From Pseudobacteroides sp035370245 (lineage in GTDB: Bacteria > Bacillota > Clostridia > Acetivibrionales > DSM-2933): a stretch of 64,000 nt of DNA. Where the stretch lies: the NCBI GenBank assembly GCA_035370245.1, contig DAOOVO010000002.1:1-64000 (forward strand), given 5' to 3'. The notes under the pieces were generated by a model. The model worked only from the letters and a program-made list of their open reading frames with translations. It was not told the origin of the DNA and ran no database searches. Below are positions 1 to 8,264 of the stretch, in pieces (the first letter of the stretch is position 1; each line of letters opens with the position of its first letter). A program made the position numbers and the translations under genes.

Positions 1-40
1 AAAATTTCTCAAAATTTTTATTATAAACTCTTGACTTTAA

Positions 41-949
41 TTAGCTGGTCTTTTTATTATCCGGTAATATATGAGCAATCTTTCCTGTAAACCGAACATT
101 CCCATCCACAGAACTTCCTGCCATTTCGAAAATTCTCCAATTTTTTTCTTGCATATTTAGCAGATTCTTTTTAGTTACGCCACCAGAAACACTAATTTCT
201 CCCTTATATTCAATAGGATTAATAATCTCAGCTTTAACATTCTTCATCCATAAGGTTTCACTATTTTGCCTATTTATTGAATCAATATCATATGCCAAAA
301 TTTGTCCCATCTGTGAAAAAACAACAAGCCACTCTAAAATAGACATACAATTTGAGAACCCACTTCCAATACCTTCAAAAAGAACATCTTCTTTTTCTCT
401 TGATACAGTGCATGTTATTTCATCATCTTCTATCTTTATTCCAAAAATATTATGTTTCATTTTCTTTAAATGCTCAGAAAAATAATTATAGGCATTTTTT
501 TCTAAATTTTGCTTACAATCAACTGGTTTAACATTAATCTTTTTAAATTTCAGTTTCACAACCATACCTTCGACAGCTACTTCAAAATTTGCCTCATTTA
601 AAACAATTTCTTCTTTTCTGATTGTCAACGGAATATCTCTTAAATCCTCAATAGCACCTGTTCCGGATTTAATTTCAAATGCACACAGAAACATATCATT
701 TAACGATTCGATTTTTCTCTCATTTATCATGTGATTTTCAACATACATAACTGATAATATAATTCCGTCAATAGTACTCAAATGTGGTTTTAAAGAACAT
801 CCCATCTTTTCAGACCAACTATTAGTATGTATAATTTCTGCTTTTCCTGATTCTCCTCCCTGTTTTAGTTTATAATTTGTACGCTTATGACCTGCTCCAA
901 AATATCTTGTTTCAAAATCTCCCAAAATTTCATCAGCAAACATAACCAT
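41..949 (-). CDS. probable AvrD-family protein (putative signal-synthesis enzyme)
   Basis: A 302-residue soluble protein with no signal peptide or membrane segment. The N-terminal part carries GAGHKR (about residues 18-23) and KPHLSTID (about 54-61). I associate these with the AvrD family, whose Pseudomonas syringae member directs synthesis of the acyl-glycoside elicitors called syringolides. The assignment rests on recognition of this region only. The gene is last in a same-strand series: histidine kinase, response regulator, then this gene after a 94-nt gap. AAGGAG lies just upstream, so initiation is at the first ATG (GTG-free) or at the ATG two codons later. The neighbours suggest an enzyme that makes a small diffusible signal sensed or controlled by the two-component pair. 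The alternative is an unrelated hypothetical of the same length. Confidence 0.55.
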   Translation of the reverse strand: MVMFADEILGDFETRYFGAGHKRTNYKLKQGGESGKAEIIHTNSWSEKMGCSLKPHLSTIDGIILSVMYVENHMINERKIESLNDMFLCAFEIKSGTGAIEDLRDIPLTIRKEEIVLNEANFEVAVEGMVVKLKFKKINVKPVDCKQNLEKNAYNYFSEHLKKMKHNIFGIKIEDDEITCTVSREKEDVLFEGIGSGFSNCMSILEWLVVFSQMGQILAYDIDSINRQNSETLWMKNVKAEIINPIEYKGEISVSGGVTKKNLLNMQEKNWRIFEMAGSSVDGNVRFTGKIAHILPDNKKTS

Positions 950-996
950 AATCTCCTTTCTTTCGTAGTCCTATGAAAGAATACAATTTATAAAAG

Positions 997-1029
997 AAAA
1001 AAACATCCGTATTTCACGAATATTTTTTT
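997..1029 (-). terminator. hairpin between response regulator and avrD-like gene
   Basis: Read on the minus strand, seven A residues, then ATATTCGT-like and ACGGATG-like arms around a GAAAT loop, then seven T residues. The arms pair with two G-U wobbles and the A and T tracts extend the stem. The shape is that of an intrinsic terminator or attenuator between the regulator and the avrD-like gene. The dyad could instead be an operator for the response regulator. Confidence 0.5.
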
Positions 1030-1043
1030 GCACAAATCCACAT

Positions 1044-1640
1044 TTATAATAATTTTAACTTAATTGCTTCTCGAACAATACCAATTCTACTATTCACTTC
1101 CAATTTTCGGCATATATTAGAAATATGACTCTCAACAGTTCTTCTACTAATATACAATTCTTGAGCAATTCTTTCATTTGTATACTCCTCAACAACATAA
1201 CGCAAAACATTTAGTTCTGCCTCAGTTAACATTGGATTAGCATATTGTTCCATTAAAAAATCAGGAATAACATTATTACCTTTTCCCACATTAATAATAC
1301 AACTTATTAATTCTTCATACGAAACCTCCTTTCTCAAAAAAGCCTTTACTCCCATATCCAATGCTCTTTTATGTAAAATTTCTTCATAAAATCCCGAAAT
1401 TAGAATGATTTTTATTTCTTTATCACGTAAATGCTTAATTTTTTCAATCAGTTCAAAACCATGTATTCCTTTTAGCATTAAGTCCATAACTACAATATCA
1501 ACATCTTTATATTTTAAACATAATAACAAATCATTAACTTCTGTATATGCACCAACAATTTCAAAATCAGCTATTGTTTCCAACTTGGCTTGTAGCCCCT
1601 GCAATACCAATGCATGGTCATCAATCAATGCAATCTTCAT
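1044..1640 (-). CDS. NarL/FixJ-type response regulator (ComA-like)
   Basis: A 198-residue two-domain regulator. The receiver domain starts with the acidic pair in LIDDH and has the phospho-acceptor Asp at about residue 53 (VVMDLML) and the conserved Lys at about 104 (FLRKE). A C-terminal LuxR-type helix-turn-helix occupies about 136-190 (LTEAELNVLRYV, then NERIAQELYISRRTVESHI). Its start lies inside the 3' end of the upstream kinase gene (20-nt overlap), so the two are translationally linked. Phosphorylation by that kinase should switch on DNA binding; the adjacent avrD-like gene is the obvious candidate target, though no binding site is proven. It resembles ComA of the Bacillus competence quorum system in architecture and context. 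Confidence 0.9.
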   Translation of the reverse strand: MKIALIDDHALVLQGLQAKLETIADFEIVGAYTEVNDLLLCLKYKDVDIVVMDLMLKGIHGFELIEKIKHLRDKEIKIILISGFYEEILHKRALDMGVKAFLRKEVSYEELISCIINVGKGNNVIPDFLMEQYANPMLTEAELNVLRYVVEEYTNERIAQELYISRRTVESHISNICRKLEVNSRIGIVREAIKLKLL

Positions 1641-3465
1641 TTTTTACTTCTCCTTTTAAATCGAATGGTATTTTCATTGATATAACTGTTTCCGCTTCAA
1701 CCTCCATTACTATTTCTCCATTTAATAACATCACTTTTTCCTTAATTAATTCCAATCCAAAATGTGGTTCTTTTTTTCCTTTTTGATTCTCAAATTTACC
1801 ATTATCTCTAACTCTGAAAAAACAGTATCCCCCTTCTTCCGTAACTTGTAATTCTATCTCAGTTGCTTTTCCATGTAAAATACTATTATTAATTAACTCT
1901 TTAATAGAACGCAAAATAAAATTACTCTTTCTTAACGAAAATCTAAATTCTTCTATTTGTATATTACATGTTATTATCACAGGATGTTTTTTTTCAATTT
2001 GATTAATTACTGCAAGCAAAGCACTCTTTAAACCCATTTCCTGTATCATTAAGGGATAAATATCCGAACACAATTCACGTAAATAAAAGATAATTTCATC
2101 CAATATACGTAATATTTCTTTTTTGTTAATTTTGTCCATAGCTTCAAGTGTCTTCTTTGAATAAATAACATCTTGTATTACTGTGTCGTGAATATATATT
2201 GAAATATTCTCTCTCTCTTCTTCTACCGCCCCAAACAACTGTAACGAATTCATTTGTTGAGTTTTCCTTTTCATCGCAGTCAAAAATTCATCTATCAAAG
2301 GCATAAAAACCAACCAAAAGAAGAAACAATATATAATCAAAATTTGAATCGGAACATATTTGCGTAAAATAATCAACACCGCTACTACCATTGTTATTAC
2401 AGTTGACAAAATCACATAAAAACCACGCTTCGAAACTTTATATCTGTTAGGCACCAATTTGGAAGTGATAAGCAAATGAAAAACAGCCATAATAGGTAAT
2501 ATTATAAAGGGCACAACAAGTACAAATGGTGCATCCCAACGAATTGGAAATAAATATAACAAAAATAATGGTACAAAACTAATCACACAAATCATTGGTA
2601 TATTAACATTCGATACAAAAATTTCTTCTTTCATAACAGTTCTTCTATTATTAACAAATATAAATAATAATAATAATGCTAAAATACCAAATATTCCCTG
2701 AGCCAAATATTCAGATACTAGATATGGTACATCTCCGAAAATGGTAACTATACATACTATTGTATTAAAAACCCCTATTATCATTTCAAACATATAACTA
2801 TTTCTTTTCTCATATATAATTGATTTCTTATATATTTTCAAAAACAGATCGATAAAAAGTGGAAACATTGATACATACAAAACAGTTATCAATCTAGCTA
2901 TATCTACACCCATACTTGAAGGAACAATGGATATTATTAAAAAAATGGTTATAACAATAAAACAATAAAACAACGTTCCACTAAAGCCCACATTCTTTTT
3001 ATTCACATAATAAAACAAAAATATAAAACCTATAAAGCCGATAATCCAAAACACAACATATTTATTTATCGTTATTTTTTCTTCTTCTAGCTTTACCTCC
3101 TGAACTACATTCTCTTTTATTATAGAAATACTTTCTATATTTTCAACAAGAAGCCACTTTTTCAATAACCTATTATCTTCTGGCGCTTTATTATCTATAG
3201 CAACTATCTTATCGCCTACTGACAAAACAGAATTATATGCACTTCCATCGTATTGAATCCTTTTTATATACCAATTCCCTTCCAATTTCTCTGCTCTAAT
3301 TCCTACATAGTCATTTTCATTTACAATGTTAAAATAATATATAGATAATATCAAAAAAAGCAAAAACAAGAACGCATTTATTATCCAATATTTTTTTCTC
3401 CGTCCTATTATATTCATCACTACACCGCCAATAATTTTTTCAAAATTTAGTCTATAATCAACCAT
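1621..3465 (-). CDS. membrane histidine kinase with PDZ-like sensor, ComP-like
   Basis: About 614 residues. One N-terminal membrane helix (about 27-46) precedes an extracytoplasmic PDZ-like segment (about 52-128, with SVGDKIVAIDNKAP). Roughly seven further helices follow (about 135-390). The kinase core is of the HisKA_3 type: the H-box is ERENISIYIHDTVIQ with His about 426, the N-box is IKELINNSILHG, and the ATP lid contains VRDNGKF and HFGLELIKEKV. The single helix, PDZ-like domain, multi-helix region and NarL-type kinase occur in this order in Bacillus ComP, which senses the ComX pheromone. No comX-like peptide or comQ gene is visible here; the avrD-like gene takes that place. Translation may begin 16 codons later (MNIIGRRKKYW). 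Confidence 0.85.
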   Translation of the reverse strand: MVDYRLNFEKIIGGVVMNIIGRRKKYWIINAFLFLLFLILSIYYFNIVNENDYVGIRAEKLEGNWYIKRIQYDGSAYNSVLSVGDKIVAIDNKAPEDNRLLKKWLLVENIESISIIKENVVQEVKLEEEKITINKYVVFWIIGFIGFIFLFYYVNKKNVGFSGTLFYCFIVITIFLIISIVPSSMGVDIARLITVLYVSMFPLFIDLFLKIYKKSIIYEKRNSYMFEMIIGVFNTIVCIVTIFGDVPYLVSEYLAQGIFGILALLLLFIFVNNRRTVMKEEIFVSNVNIPMICVISFVPLFLLYLFPIRWDAPFVLVVPFIILPIMAVFHLLITSKLVPNRYKVSKRGFYVILSTVITMVVAVLIILRKYVPIQILIIYCFFFWLVFMPLIDEFLTAMKRKTQQMNSLQLFGAVEEERENISIYIHDTVIQDVIYSKKTLEAMDKINKKEILRILDEIIFYLRELCSDIYPLMIQEMGLKSALLAVINQIEKKHPVIITCNIQIEEFRFSLRKSNFILRSIKELINNSILHGKATEIELQVTEEGGYCFFRVRDNGKFENQKGKKEPHFGLELIKEKVMLLNGEIVMEVEAETVISMKIPFDLKGEVKNEDCID

Positions 3466-3558
3466 AAATTATACTGCATAGAATATGTATTATCAAGTAT
3501 TTTTCCTATAGCAAAATTTGTTTAAATTTGTATTAAATTTCGAATTCTTAATTTATAT

Positions 3559-3608
3559 GATAGCACACATCAAAAATCTGGATTTTCCCTCAAATGATAT
3601 GTGCCATC
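3559..3608. terminator. inverted repeat between relaxase remnant and kinase gene
   Basis: Two 14-nt arms (GATAGCACACATCA and TGATATGTGCCATC) pair with two mismatches around a 22-nt loop. The repeat lies directly after the stop of the relaxase C-terminal fragment and upstream of the kinase gene. It could terminate the mobilization transcript or act as an operator for the kinase operon. There is no clear T-tract, so the terminator role is uncertain. Confidence 0.35.
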
Positions 3609-3626
3609 CTACATAATTCTTGCTAA

Positions 3627-4409
3627 TTATAAATTTCTGGACTTTGATTCTATTTTCCTATCCTTGTCTGCATCTCTCTCTTCCCTCTTCATCTGCGCTA
3701 CCACCGATTCCAATCTCATAAATTCATCCAGCATATCATCACTATACCGATAAACAACACCGATGGAATCAAGCTTACTTATAAATCTCTGAATAGCCTC
3801 CTGCACGCTGCATTCTGCAATTCCAAGCCATTCAATCTTTTCTTTATCCGTAAGTAATTCGTAGCGTTCCTTCGTCATATCAGATACGACGTAATTCTGT
3901 AAATCCACATATGCTTCTTCCGTAGCTTCATAGAATTCGTTTACTGGCTCATAGGACGATTCGACTACCTCTGGCTCATTGATATCATCATAAAATTCTT
4001 CTTGTAGCGTCACATCCGTTTCTTCCTTGAAAACTTCAACTACAACCGGCTCTGACACTACAACATCCACTTCAGGCAAATCATCATTAATCCCCCGCAA
4101 ATCCGCCTTAGAAATTTCCGCTTCGACACATGACTCTGTATGCTCATCTGTCTCTGCTGTTCTATACTCTTCAACCTCATCATAACCCTCGCTCTCCACA
4201 TACGAAATATCACTTCCTTCAAACTCCGGCACATCCACCATATAAAGATTTTCCACATCCACATCAAGCGGTATTTCCATATGTGAAAAAGTACTCTCAC
4301 TGATACAGCGGTTAATGGTTGCACATTCCCTTTTTGCTTCCTTTCGCCTCTCCTTAAGCTCCGCCAACTGTTCCCTATAATGAGCTTCGTGATACAGATA
4401 AACAGTCAC
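3627..4409 (-). pseudogene. C-terminal part of the frameshifted relaxase
   Basis: A 260-codon open frame that can only start at an internal GTG. Its reading frame continues upstream of that codon without a stop (ELYKEHARYKYQYEKDGDV) across the 3' end of the relaxase gene. The frame therefore joins the relaxase ORF if one A is added to the A5 run at 4468-4472. The N-terminal third is a charged helix (HYREQLAELKERRKEAKRE). The middle is very acidic and low in complexity (many Glu/Asp/Val). The C-terminal part has a helical segment (EAIQRFISKLDSIG). It is best read as the variable tail of the MobA-type relaxase rather than a separate protein. A translated tail from the internal GTG is possible but has no good ribosome binding site. 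Confidence 0.7.
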
Positions 4410-5509
4410 ATCTCCATCCTTTTCATACTGATACTTGTAGCGGGCATGCTCCTTATAAAGCTCCTTCTTTTTGCATCTATATTAGCAATCCTCTGTTCCG
4501 CCGTCTGCTTTGCCCGGAATACATCCTCCCAACCGTTTATACCCTCACGGTTTAGAAAAAGATACTCCTCCTGCAACTCCTTCATACGGATAAGGTCCTG
4601 CTGATACCTTGTGTACTTGTATTGAAATCGGCATTTCTGCACCACACACATACGATACAGCTTTCCATAATACCGCTGTTGAAAAGCATTAGCCGGTTTC
4701 TTATGCAAAACATAGCCCGGATGATATACTGGCGGCTCCACATACTTATAAGTCTGCTCCTGTTCATAATAAATCTGCAAATTCTGCACTGAAAATTCTT
4801 CATCCAGCGTATCAAGTCTCCTGCTGCGCCTCATCCCTTCGGCTTTTACAGAAATATGGACACCGACTTTAACCTTATAGCCAAGCTTTTCCATAAGAAA
4901 AACAAATTCATCAAAGCTTTCCGCCTTATTTCTGCAATACTGCATATCCCCAGTGATAAAATCGCCCCAGCTCTGCTCCTTTTCCCACTGCTTGCGGTTC
5001 ATATTCACAGGGTCTTTGCTGTATTCTGCCGCAACAATGGACAAACCATATTCCTCACACAGTCTGTTGGTTATGGGTTGTATCACATTCTTCCAGTCAC
5101 CTCTTTTATAGCTGTATTTCCTACCGGTAACCATATTTACACTGTTATATACAAGATGCCCGTGAAGGTGATCCTTATCTGTGTGAACACTGAATACACC
5201 CTCATATTCACCACCCAAAAACTCCTCTGCAAATCGTCTGGTAATCTCATACATCTGCTCCTTGGTTCCTTCTCCCGGCTTTAGGGATATGATAAAATGA
5301 TACCCCTGCCTTCCTCCGGTCTGCCCAAACATTTCCTTTGTGCCTATCATCTGCTCATATGCAAAATCCGGCAGGCAGTTAATACCGCCTACCAGACTTC
5401 CCTTTTCCGTCTTTGCCTCATTACAGATATAAGCTAAGGAATGCTTCAGATGTGCAGCTACATTCCCGTGCTCTGCTGATTTCATACACATAATCTTTGT
5501 TATCGCCAT
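4406..5509 (-). CDS. mobA: MOBP-type relaxase (mobilization nuclease), truncated by frameshift
   Basis: The N-terminal nuclease domain of a VirD2/MobA-like relaxase, which nicks oriT and stays bound to the transferred strand. The three-histidine motif is intact: HTDKDHLHGHLVYN at about residues 109-122. A candidate nucleophilic tyrosine lies near residue 27 (SLAYICN). I chose the ATG of MAITKIMCMKS because AAGGTGG sits 8 nt upstream; the longer frame starts at a GTG with no site. After about 350 residues the frame runs out shortly past an A5 tract (4468-4472). The rest of the protein lies in the -1 frame downstream, giving an intact length near 640 residues. The 5' end abuts mobC. Nuclease chemistry could survive, but the full relaxase is not made unless frameshifting occurs. 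Confidence 0.85.
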   Translation of the reverse strand: MAITKIMCMKSAEHGNVAAHLKHSLAYICNEAKTEKGSLVGGINCLPDFAYEQMIGTKEMFGQTGGRQGYHFIISLKPGEGTKEQMYEITRRFAEEFLGGEYEGVFSVHTDKDHLHGHLVYNSVNMVTGRKYSYKRGDWKNVIQPITNRLCEEYGLSIVAAEYSKDPVNMNRKQWEKEQSWGDFITGDMQYCRNKAESFDEFVFLMEKLGYKVKVGVHISVKAEGMRRSRRLDTLDEEFSVQNLQIYYEQEQTYKYVEPPVYHPGYVLHKKPANAFQQRYYGKLYRMCVVQKCRFQYKYTRYQQDLIRMKELQEEYLFLNREGINGWEDVFRAKQTAEQRIANIDAKRRSFIRSMPATSISMKRMEM

Positions 5510-5511
5510 AA

Positions 5512-5853
5512 TCATCGCCACCTTTCCACTAACTGTTTCAACAGCTTAAGCACCTCTTCCAGTGCCCGTGTCATCTTAAGCACATCCACATTTCCAAACC
5601 ACTTTGACTCATTACAATGCTTTGCCATCTGATTAATGTTTGTGGCAATTCCGCTAATCTGACGAATAAGGTTTCTTCTGTCCTCTGCGTGGGTTGCATC
5701 CACCCCACCGTGAACAATTAGCTCACGCAGATACCTACTCTCATTCATTCCGGCAGCCTTGGCATCCTCCGACAGCTTGCGAAGCTCATATTCCGACAGT
5801 CGGAAAGTCCGGTTCTGCCTTGCCATACTCTTTTTTGTTATCTGTTTCTCCAT
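5512..5853 (-). CDS. mobC: MobC-like relaxosome accessory protein
   Basis: A small basic DNA-binding protein of about 113 residues. The N-terminal half (QNRTFRLSEYELRKLSEDA) looks like a ribbon-helix-helix. The C-terminal half carries the MobC signature region (LIRQISGIATNINQMAKHCN). MobC proteins bind oriT and help the relaxase melt and nick DNA. Start chosen at the ATG of MEKQITKKS, because GGAGG lies 8-9 nt upstream; the longer frame would begin at a TTG inside that site. The stop nearly touches the relaxase start, the normal mobC-mobA arrangement. The non-coding DNA upstream (5854-6275) is where an oriT would be expected. Confidence 0.85.
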   Translation of the reverse strand: MEKQITKKSMARQNRTFRLSEYELRKLSEDAKAAGMNESRYLRELIVHGGVDATHAEDRRNLIRQISGIATNINQMAKHCNESKWFGNVDVLKMTRALEEVLKLLKQLVERWR

Positions 5854-5989
5854 ATAAAAATCCTCCAATCATTCCAATCATTGCTACACTCCTTCTGCTC
5901 ACAGAAATCTCCTTTAACGCAGTGAACAGAATTTCTTTCAGATAAAAACTGCTGCAAGATACGGAAATCGCAATGCGTTTCCAATCTTG

Positions 5990-6007
5990 TTAGGGGACAA
6001 CCCCTAA
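5990..6007. other. candidate oriT core (TTAGGGG/CCCCTAA inverted repeat)
   Basis: A perfect 7-bp inverted repeat, TTAGGGG-ACAA-CCCCTAA, followed by AAACCCC. It lies in the 420-bp non-coding stretch just upstream of mobC. Short G-rich inverted repeats next to mobC are typical of origins of transfer handled by MOBP relaxases. The nick position cannot be assigned from sequence alone. Apart from this, the hairpin at 6032-6067 and the terminator at 6164-6216, I see nothing recognisable in 5854-6275. Confidence 0.45.
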
Positions 6008-6031
6008 AACCCCGATATAAGTAGCTATTTA

Positions 6032-6067
6032 TTACAGAAATTCATCCTTACAGATGTATTTCTGTAA
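6032..6067. repeat. 10-bp perfect inverted repeat in the oriT region
   Basis: TTACAGAAAT and ATTTCTGTAA are perfect 10-nt arms. Inside them CATC and GATG pair again around a CTTACA loop, giving a long hairpin. It sits 25 nt from the G-rich candidate oriT core. It may be a relaxosome binding site, or a regulatory hairpin for mobC, which is transcribed away from it. Confidence 0.5.
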
Positions 6068-6163
6068 AACAAAAGGCAGGACTACCAGTGAAAATGTAAT
6101 ACACTTTCTGCCAATATCCCGCCTCTTGTTATACAAACCGTTATACGGATAAAAGGGCAATAA

Positions 6164-6216
6164 AAAAACTGTCAAACACATCCGGCTCATCTGAACCATT
6201 TTGTTTCACAGTTTTT
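6164..6216. terminator. bidirectional terminator after the parM-parR pair
   Basis: AAAAACTGTCAAACA pairs with TGTTTCACAGTTTTT with one mismatch. The loop is about 23 nt, and A and T tracts are on the outside. It lies about 60 nt past the stop of the ParR-like gene, so it should end that transcript. Confidence 0.65.
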
Positions 6217-6275
6217 ACTTATTTTTGCTATTCTGTTTTACGGTTTGTTTGACAAAACTTGTCGCCTGCCACTTC

Positions 6276-6794
6276 CTAATCTTCCTCATCATCTCCAAAC
6301 AGAGCAGACAAAGAAGCCAATGCCCCATCATCCAGCGGCTTATCAGACAGCTCCAGATTATTTTCCGGTGATTCCTCCACAACTTCTTTCACCAGTTCTG
6401 TTGGCTCTGCTGGTGTCTTAGACTGCACAGGCATCATATTCATCCCTTGCATCTGCATCATGGCAGGAACAGCCACATATCCACCTGCCTGCTGTCCCAT
6501 TGCACTGATAATGGTTGCCAAAATCCTTGTAACTGCATCCTGCATGATTTGCTCATTGTCCGCCTTACTCTGCTTGGCAAAATCCCTGACAAACTCCTGC
6601 ATAAGCTCCATGGTACTCATCTCCTCCCGAAATCGGATTTCTCCACGGGCAAAACACAGAATCGCCCACTTTACAGCCTCCGTCAGAGAATCATAATACT
6701 CACCCTCATAGACCACTTGATCCAGCCACTCCATGATTTCCTTATCCTCCCGGTTCTTATCATTCAACCGGAATGCAATCGTTCTTGTTGCCAT
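6276..6794 (-). CDS. probable ParR-like partner of the ParM actin
   Basis: A 172-residue protein. The N-terminal end (TRTIAFRLNDKNREDKEIMEWL) suggests a ribbon-helix-helix DNA-binding unit. A helical middle follows, then a Met/Gln-rich linker (MMQMQGMNMM), and the C-terminus is acidic (SALFGDDEED). It starts 4 nt after the ParM-like gene, behind GGAGGTG. In actin-type plasmid partition a small DNA-binding adaptor encoded after parM binds the centromere and caps the filament; the acidic C-terminus would be the filament-contacting end. The function is inferred mainly from position. The family is not certain from sequence. Confidence 0.6.
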   Translation of the reverse strand: MATRTIAFRLNDKNREDKEIMEWLDQVVYEGEYYDSLTEAVKWAILCFARGEIRFREEMSTMELMQEFVRDFAKQSKADNEQIMQDAVTRILATIISAMGQQAGGYVAVPAMMQMQGMNMMPVQSKTPAEPTELVKEVVEESPENNLELSDKPLDDGALASLSALFGDDEED

Positions 6795-6797
6795 AGA

Positions 6798-7772
6798 CTA
6801 CACCTCCAGATTCTGTGCTAAGTACTGATAACCGAGAGCATTGGCACGGACATCTGTGACATATCGCACATTTTCCCCGGTACAACTGCCAAAACGCCTC
6901 ATAACTCCGGCTCCTCCACCAACATACACTACATTGGTAAAATCAAAGTCTATTTTCAATTCACGAAGCTTTGCTTCCACTTCAAGGGCATATCTTTTCA
7001 GCCCTGCATTGATGGTATCCATAATGGATTCCTTATTCTTGGCAATGGCTTTGGTATCTCCCGTTTCAATCACTTCATTGATGATATACTCTGGCACTTC
7101 CTTACCATACTTTGCTATGCACTCCTTCTGAATACGGTCAATGGCTGTAATCAGTCCCTGCTGATAAGTATGGCACTCGTCAAGGACGGGAACCTTATTC
7201 ACCACCGACATAATATCCAGTGTCCACGAACCACAATCCACCGCTGTCAGTCTGTCCATGCCTTCCATTCGGTTGGCAATCGCCGCATGGCACTGTGCAA
7301 ATACCCTTACCTTGCCAAAATGCACCACATATCTGACCCCTTCATAGTGAAAAGACACTTTGTCATTGGCACGAAGATAATTCTTAAATTCCTTCTTCTC
7401 TTTTCCATAAAGGGTAAGCGGAACACCCACCGCAAGATTTACCTTTACAGTTTTCGCTCCCGTGCGTCCTTTTAACTCCTTTGCAATGGCAGCCAGTGTC
7501 AGAAGATAATAATTTTCATTCTCTGTCTTGGTCTCCTGCTTACCCATTCTGCCCTGACCGATAACAAATTTTCTGCCTCTAAATTCAAGCAGGTTATCCT
7601 TGGTGGCTGGCATTGTCTGCAACTCCGTAATTCCATTCTCGAAAATGATATTTGGCGTTTTAATGGAACTCCAGCCGTGGTCAATGGCAATCAAAAACTC
7701 AGGAAGTACATCCATATAATTTCTGCCTTCTGCATTATTCAAGTTACTTTCTTTTCTCATAATCTCTGTCAT
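6798..7772 (-). CDS. parM: ParM/StbA-family actin-like plasmid segregation ATPase
   Basis: About 324 residues with the actin/Hsp70 ATPase fold. The phosphate-1 loop is LIAIDHGWSSIKT. The second phosphate loop is LTAVDCGSWTLDIM. The adenosine loop is VVYVGGGAGVMRRF. A glycine-containing patch (VNLAVGVPLTLYG) lies between them. ParM-type filaments push plasmid copies apart, so this points to an autonomously replicating or formerly autonomous element. I chose the start at MTEIMRKES, preceded by AGAGG; the frame is open 30 codons further but that part looks untranslated. The ParR-like gene follows 4 nt downstream. No replication initiator gene is visible in this window. Confidence 0.85.
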   Translation of the reverse strand: MTEIMRKESNLNNAEGRNYMDVLPEFLIAIDHGWSSIKTPNIIFENGITELQTMPATKDNLLEFRGRKFVIGQGRMGKQETKTENENYYLLTLAAIAKELKGRTGAKTVKVNLAVGVPLTLYGKEKKEFKNYLRANDKVSFHYEGVRYVVHFGKVRVFAQCHAAIANRMEGMDRLTAVDCGSWTLDIMSVVNKVPVLDECHTYQQGLITAIDRIQKECIAKYGKEVPEYIINEVIETGDTKAIAKNKESIMDTINAGLKRYALEVEAKLRELKIDFDFTNVVYVGGGAGVMRRFGSCTGENVRYVTDVRANALGYQYLAQNLEV

Positions 7773-7874
7773 AAATACCTCTTTCTCCGGCAATCCGGGT
7801 GCCGGTCCCTTACATAATCTTTTCCTACTGTAAAAGGTGGCAGCCAAGCCACCACCTTCCATAAAAACAATTCA

Positions 7875-8234
7875 CTAATGATACTGATACACAATATCCA
7901 TAAGTACCGTTTCTTCCGCCACGGTCTTTGCCTGCTCCCTTAACTTCCACATCTCCATGGTGGAACCGGGATGCTCCGGCGGATGCTTTCTCATATGCTG
8001 ACTAATCATTACATCCAACATTTCATAAGCTTCCTCATTGACCTTATGCGCCGTCCGATTAGCACAGCCAAGTCTGGTAAGCGTCCGAAATCTTCCTTTG
8101 TGATTTTCCTTCATATAGGATAACCACAGCAGTCCGTACTTTCCCACTGCCGACAACTTCATGTCAGCAGGGATAGTCAGTAACGGATACAACATACCGT
8201 CCTTTTCCACATAGGGAATATCTATTTTCCCCAA
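7875..8234 (-). CDS. TnpV-like transposon-encoded protein
   Basis: About 119 residues. The pattern of a short N-terminal strand (IDIPYVEKDGMLYPLLTIP), then VGKYGLLWLSYMKENHKGRF, then a long C-terminal helical part ending AKTVAEETVLMDIVYQYH, is that of TnpV proteins. These occur on Tn4451-type mobilizable elements and related plasmids in clostridia; their molecular role is unknown. AGGAGG precedes a TTG by 8 nt, so translation probably starts at this TTG (Leu-Gly-Lys) rather than at the TTG seven codons earlier. It lies between the lipoprotein gene and parM, all on one strand. Confidence 0.65.
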   Translation of the reverse strand: MGKIDIPYVEKDGMLYPLLTIPADMKLSAVGKYGLLWLSYMKENHKGRFRTLTRLGCANRTAHKVNEEAYEMLDVMISQHMRKHPPEHPGSTMEMWKLREQAKTVAEETVLMDIVYQYH

Positions 8235-8264
8235 GCTTGTCGCCTCCTCTCTCAAATATTCTGC

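Noticed and set aside
4468..4480. Programmed -1 frameshift in the relaxase
   Set aside because: The site is A AAA AGA in the zero frame, which does not allow re-pairing of both tRNAs; a deletion or sequencing error is simpler.
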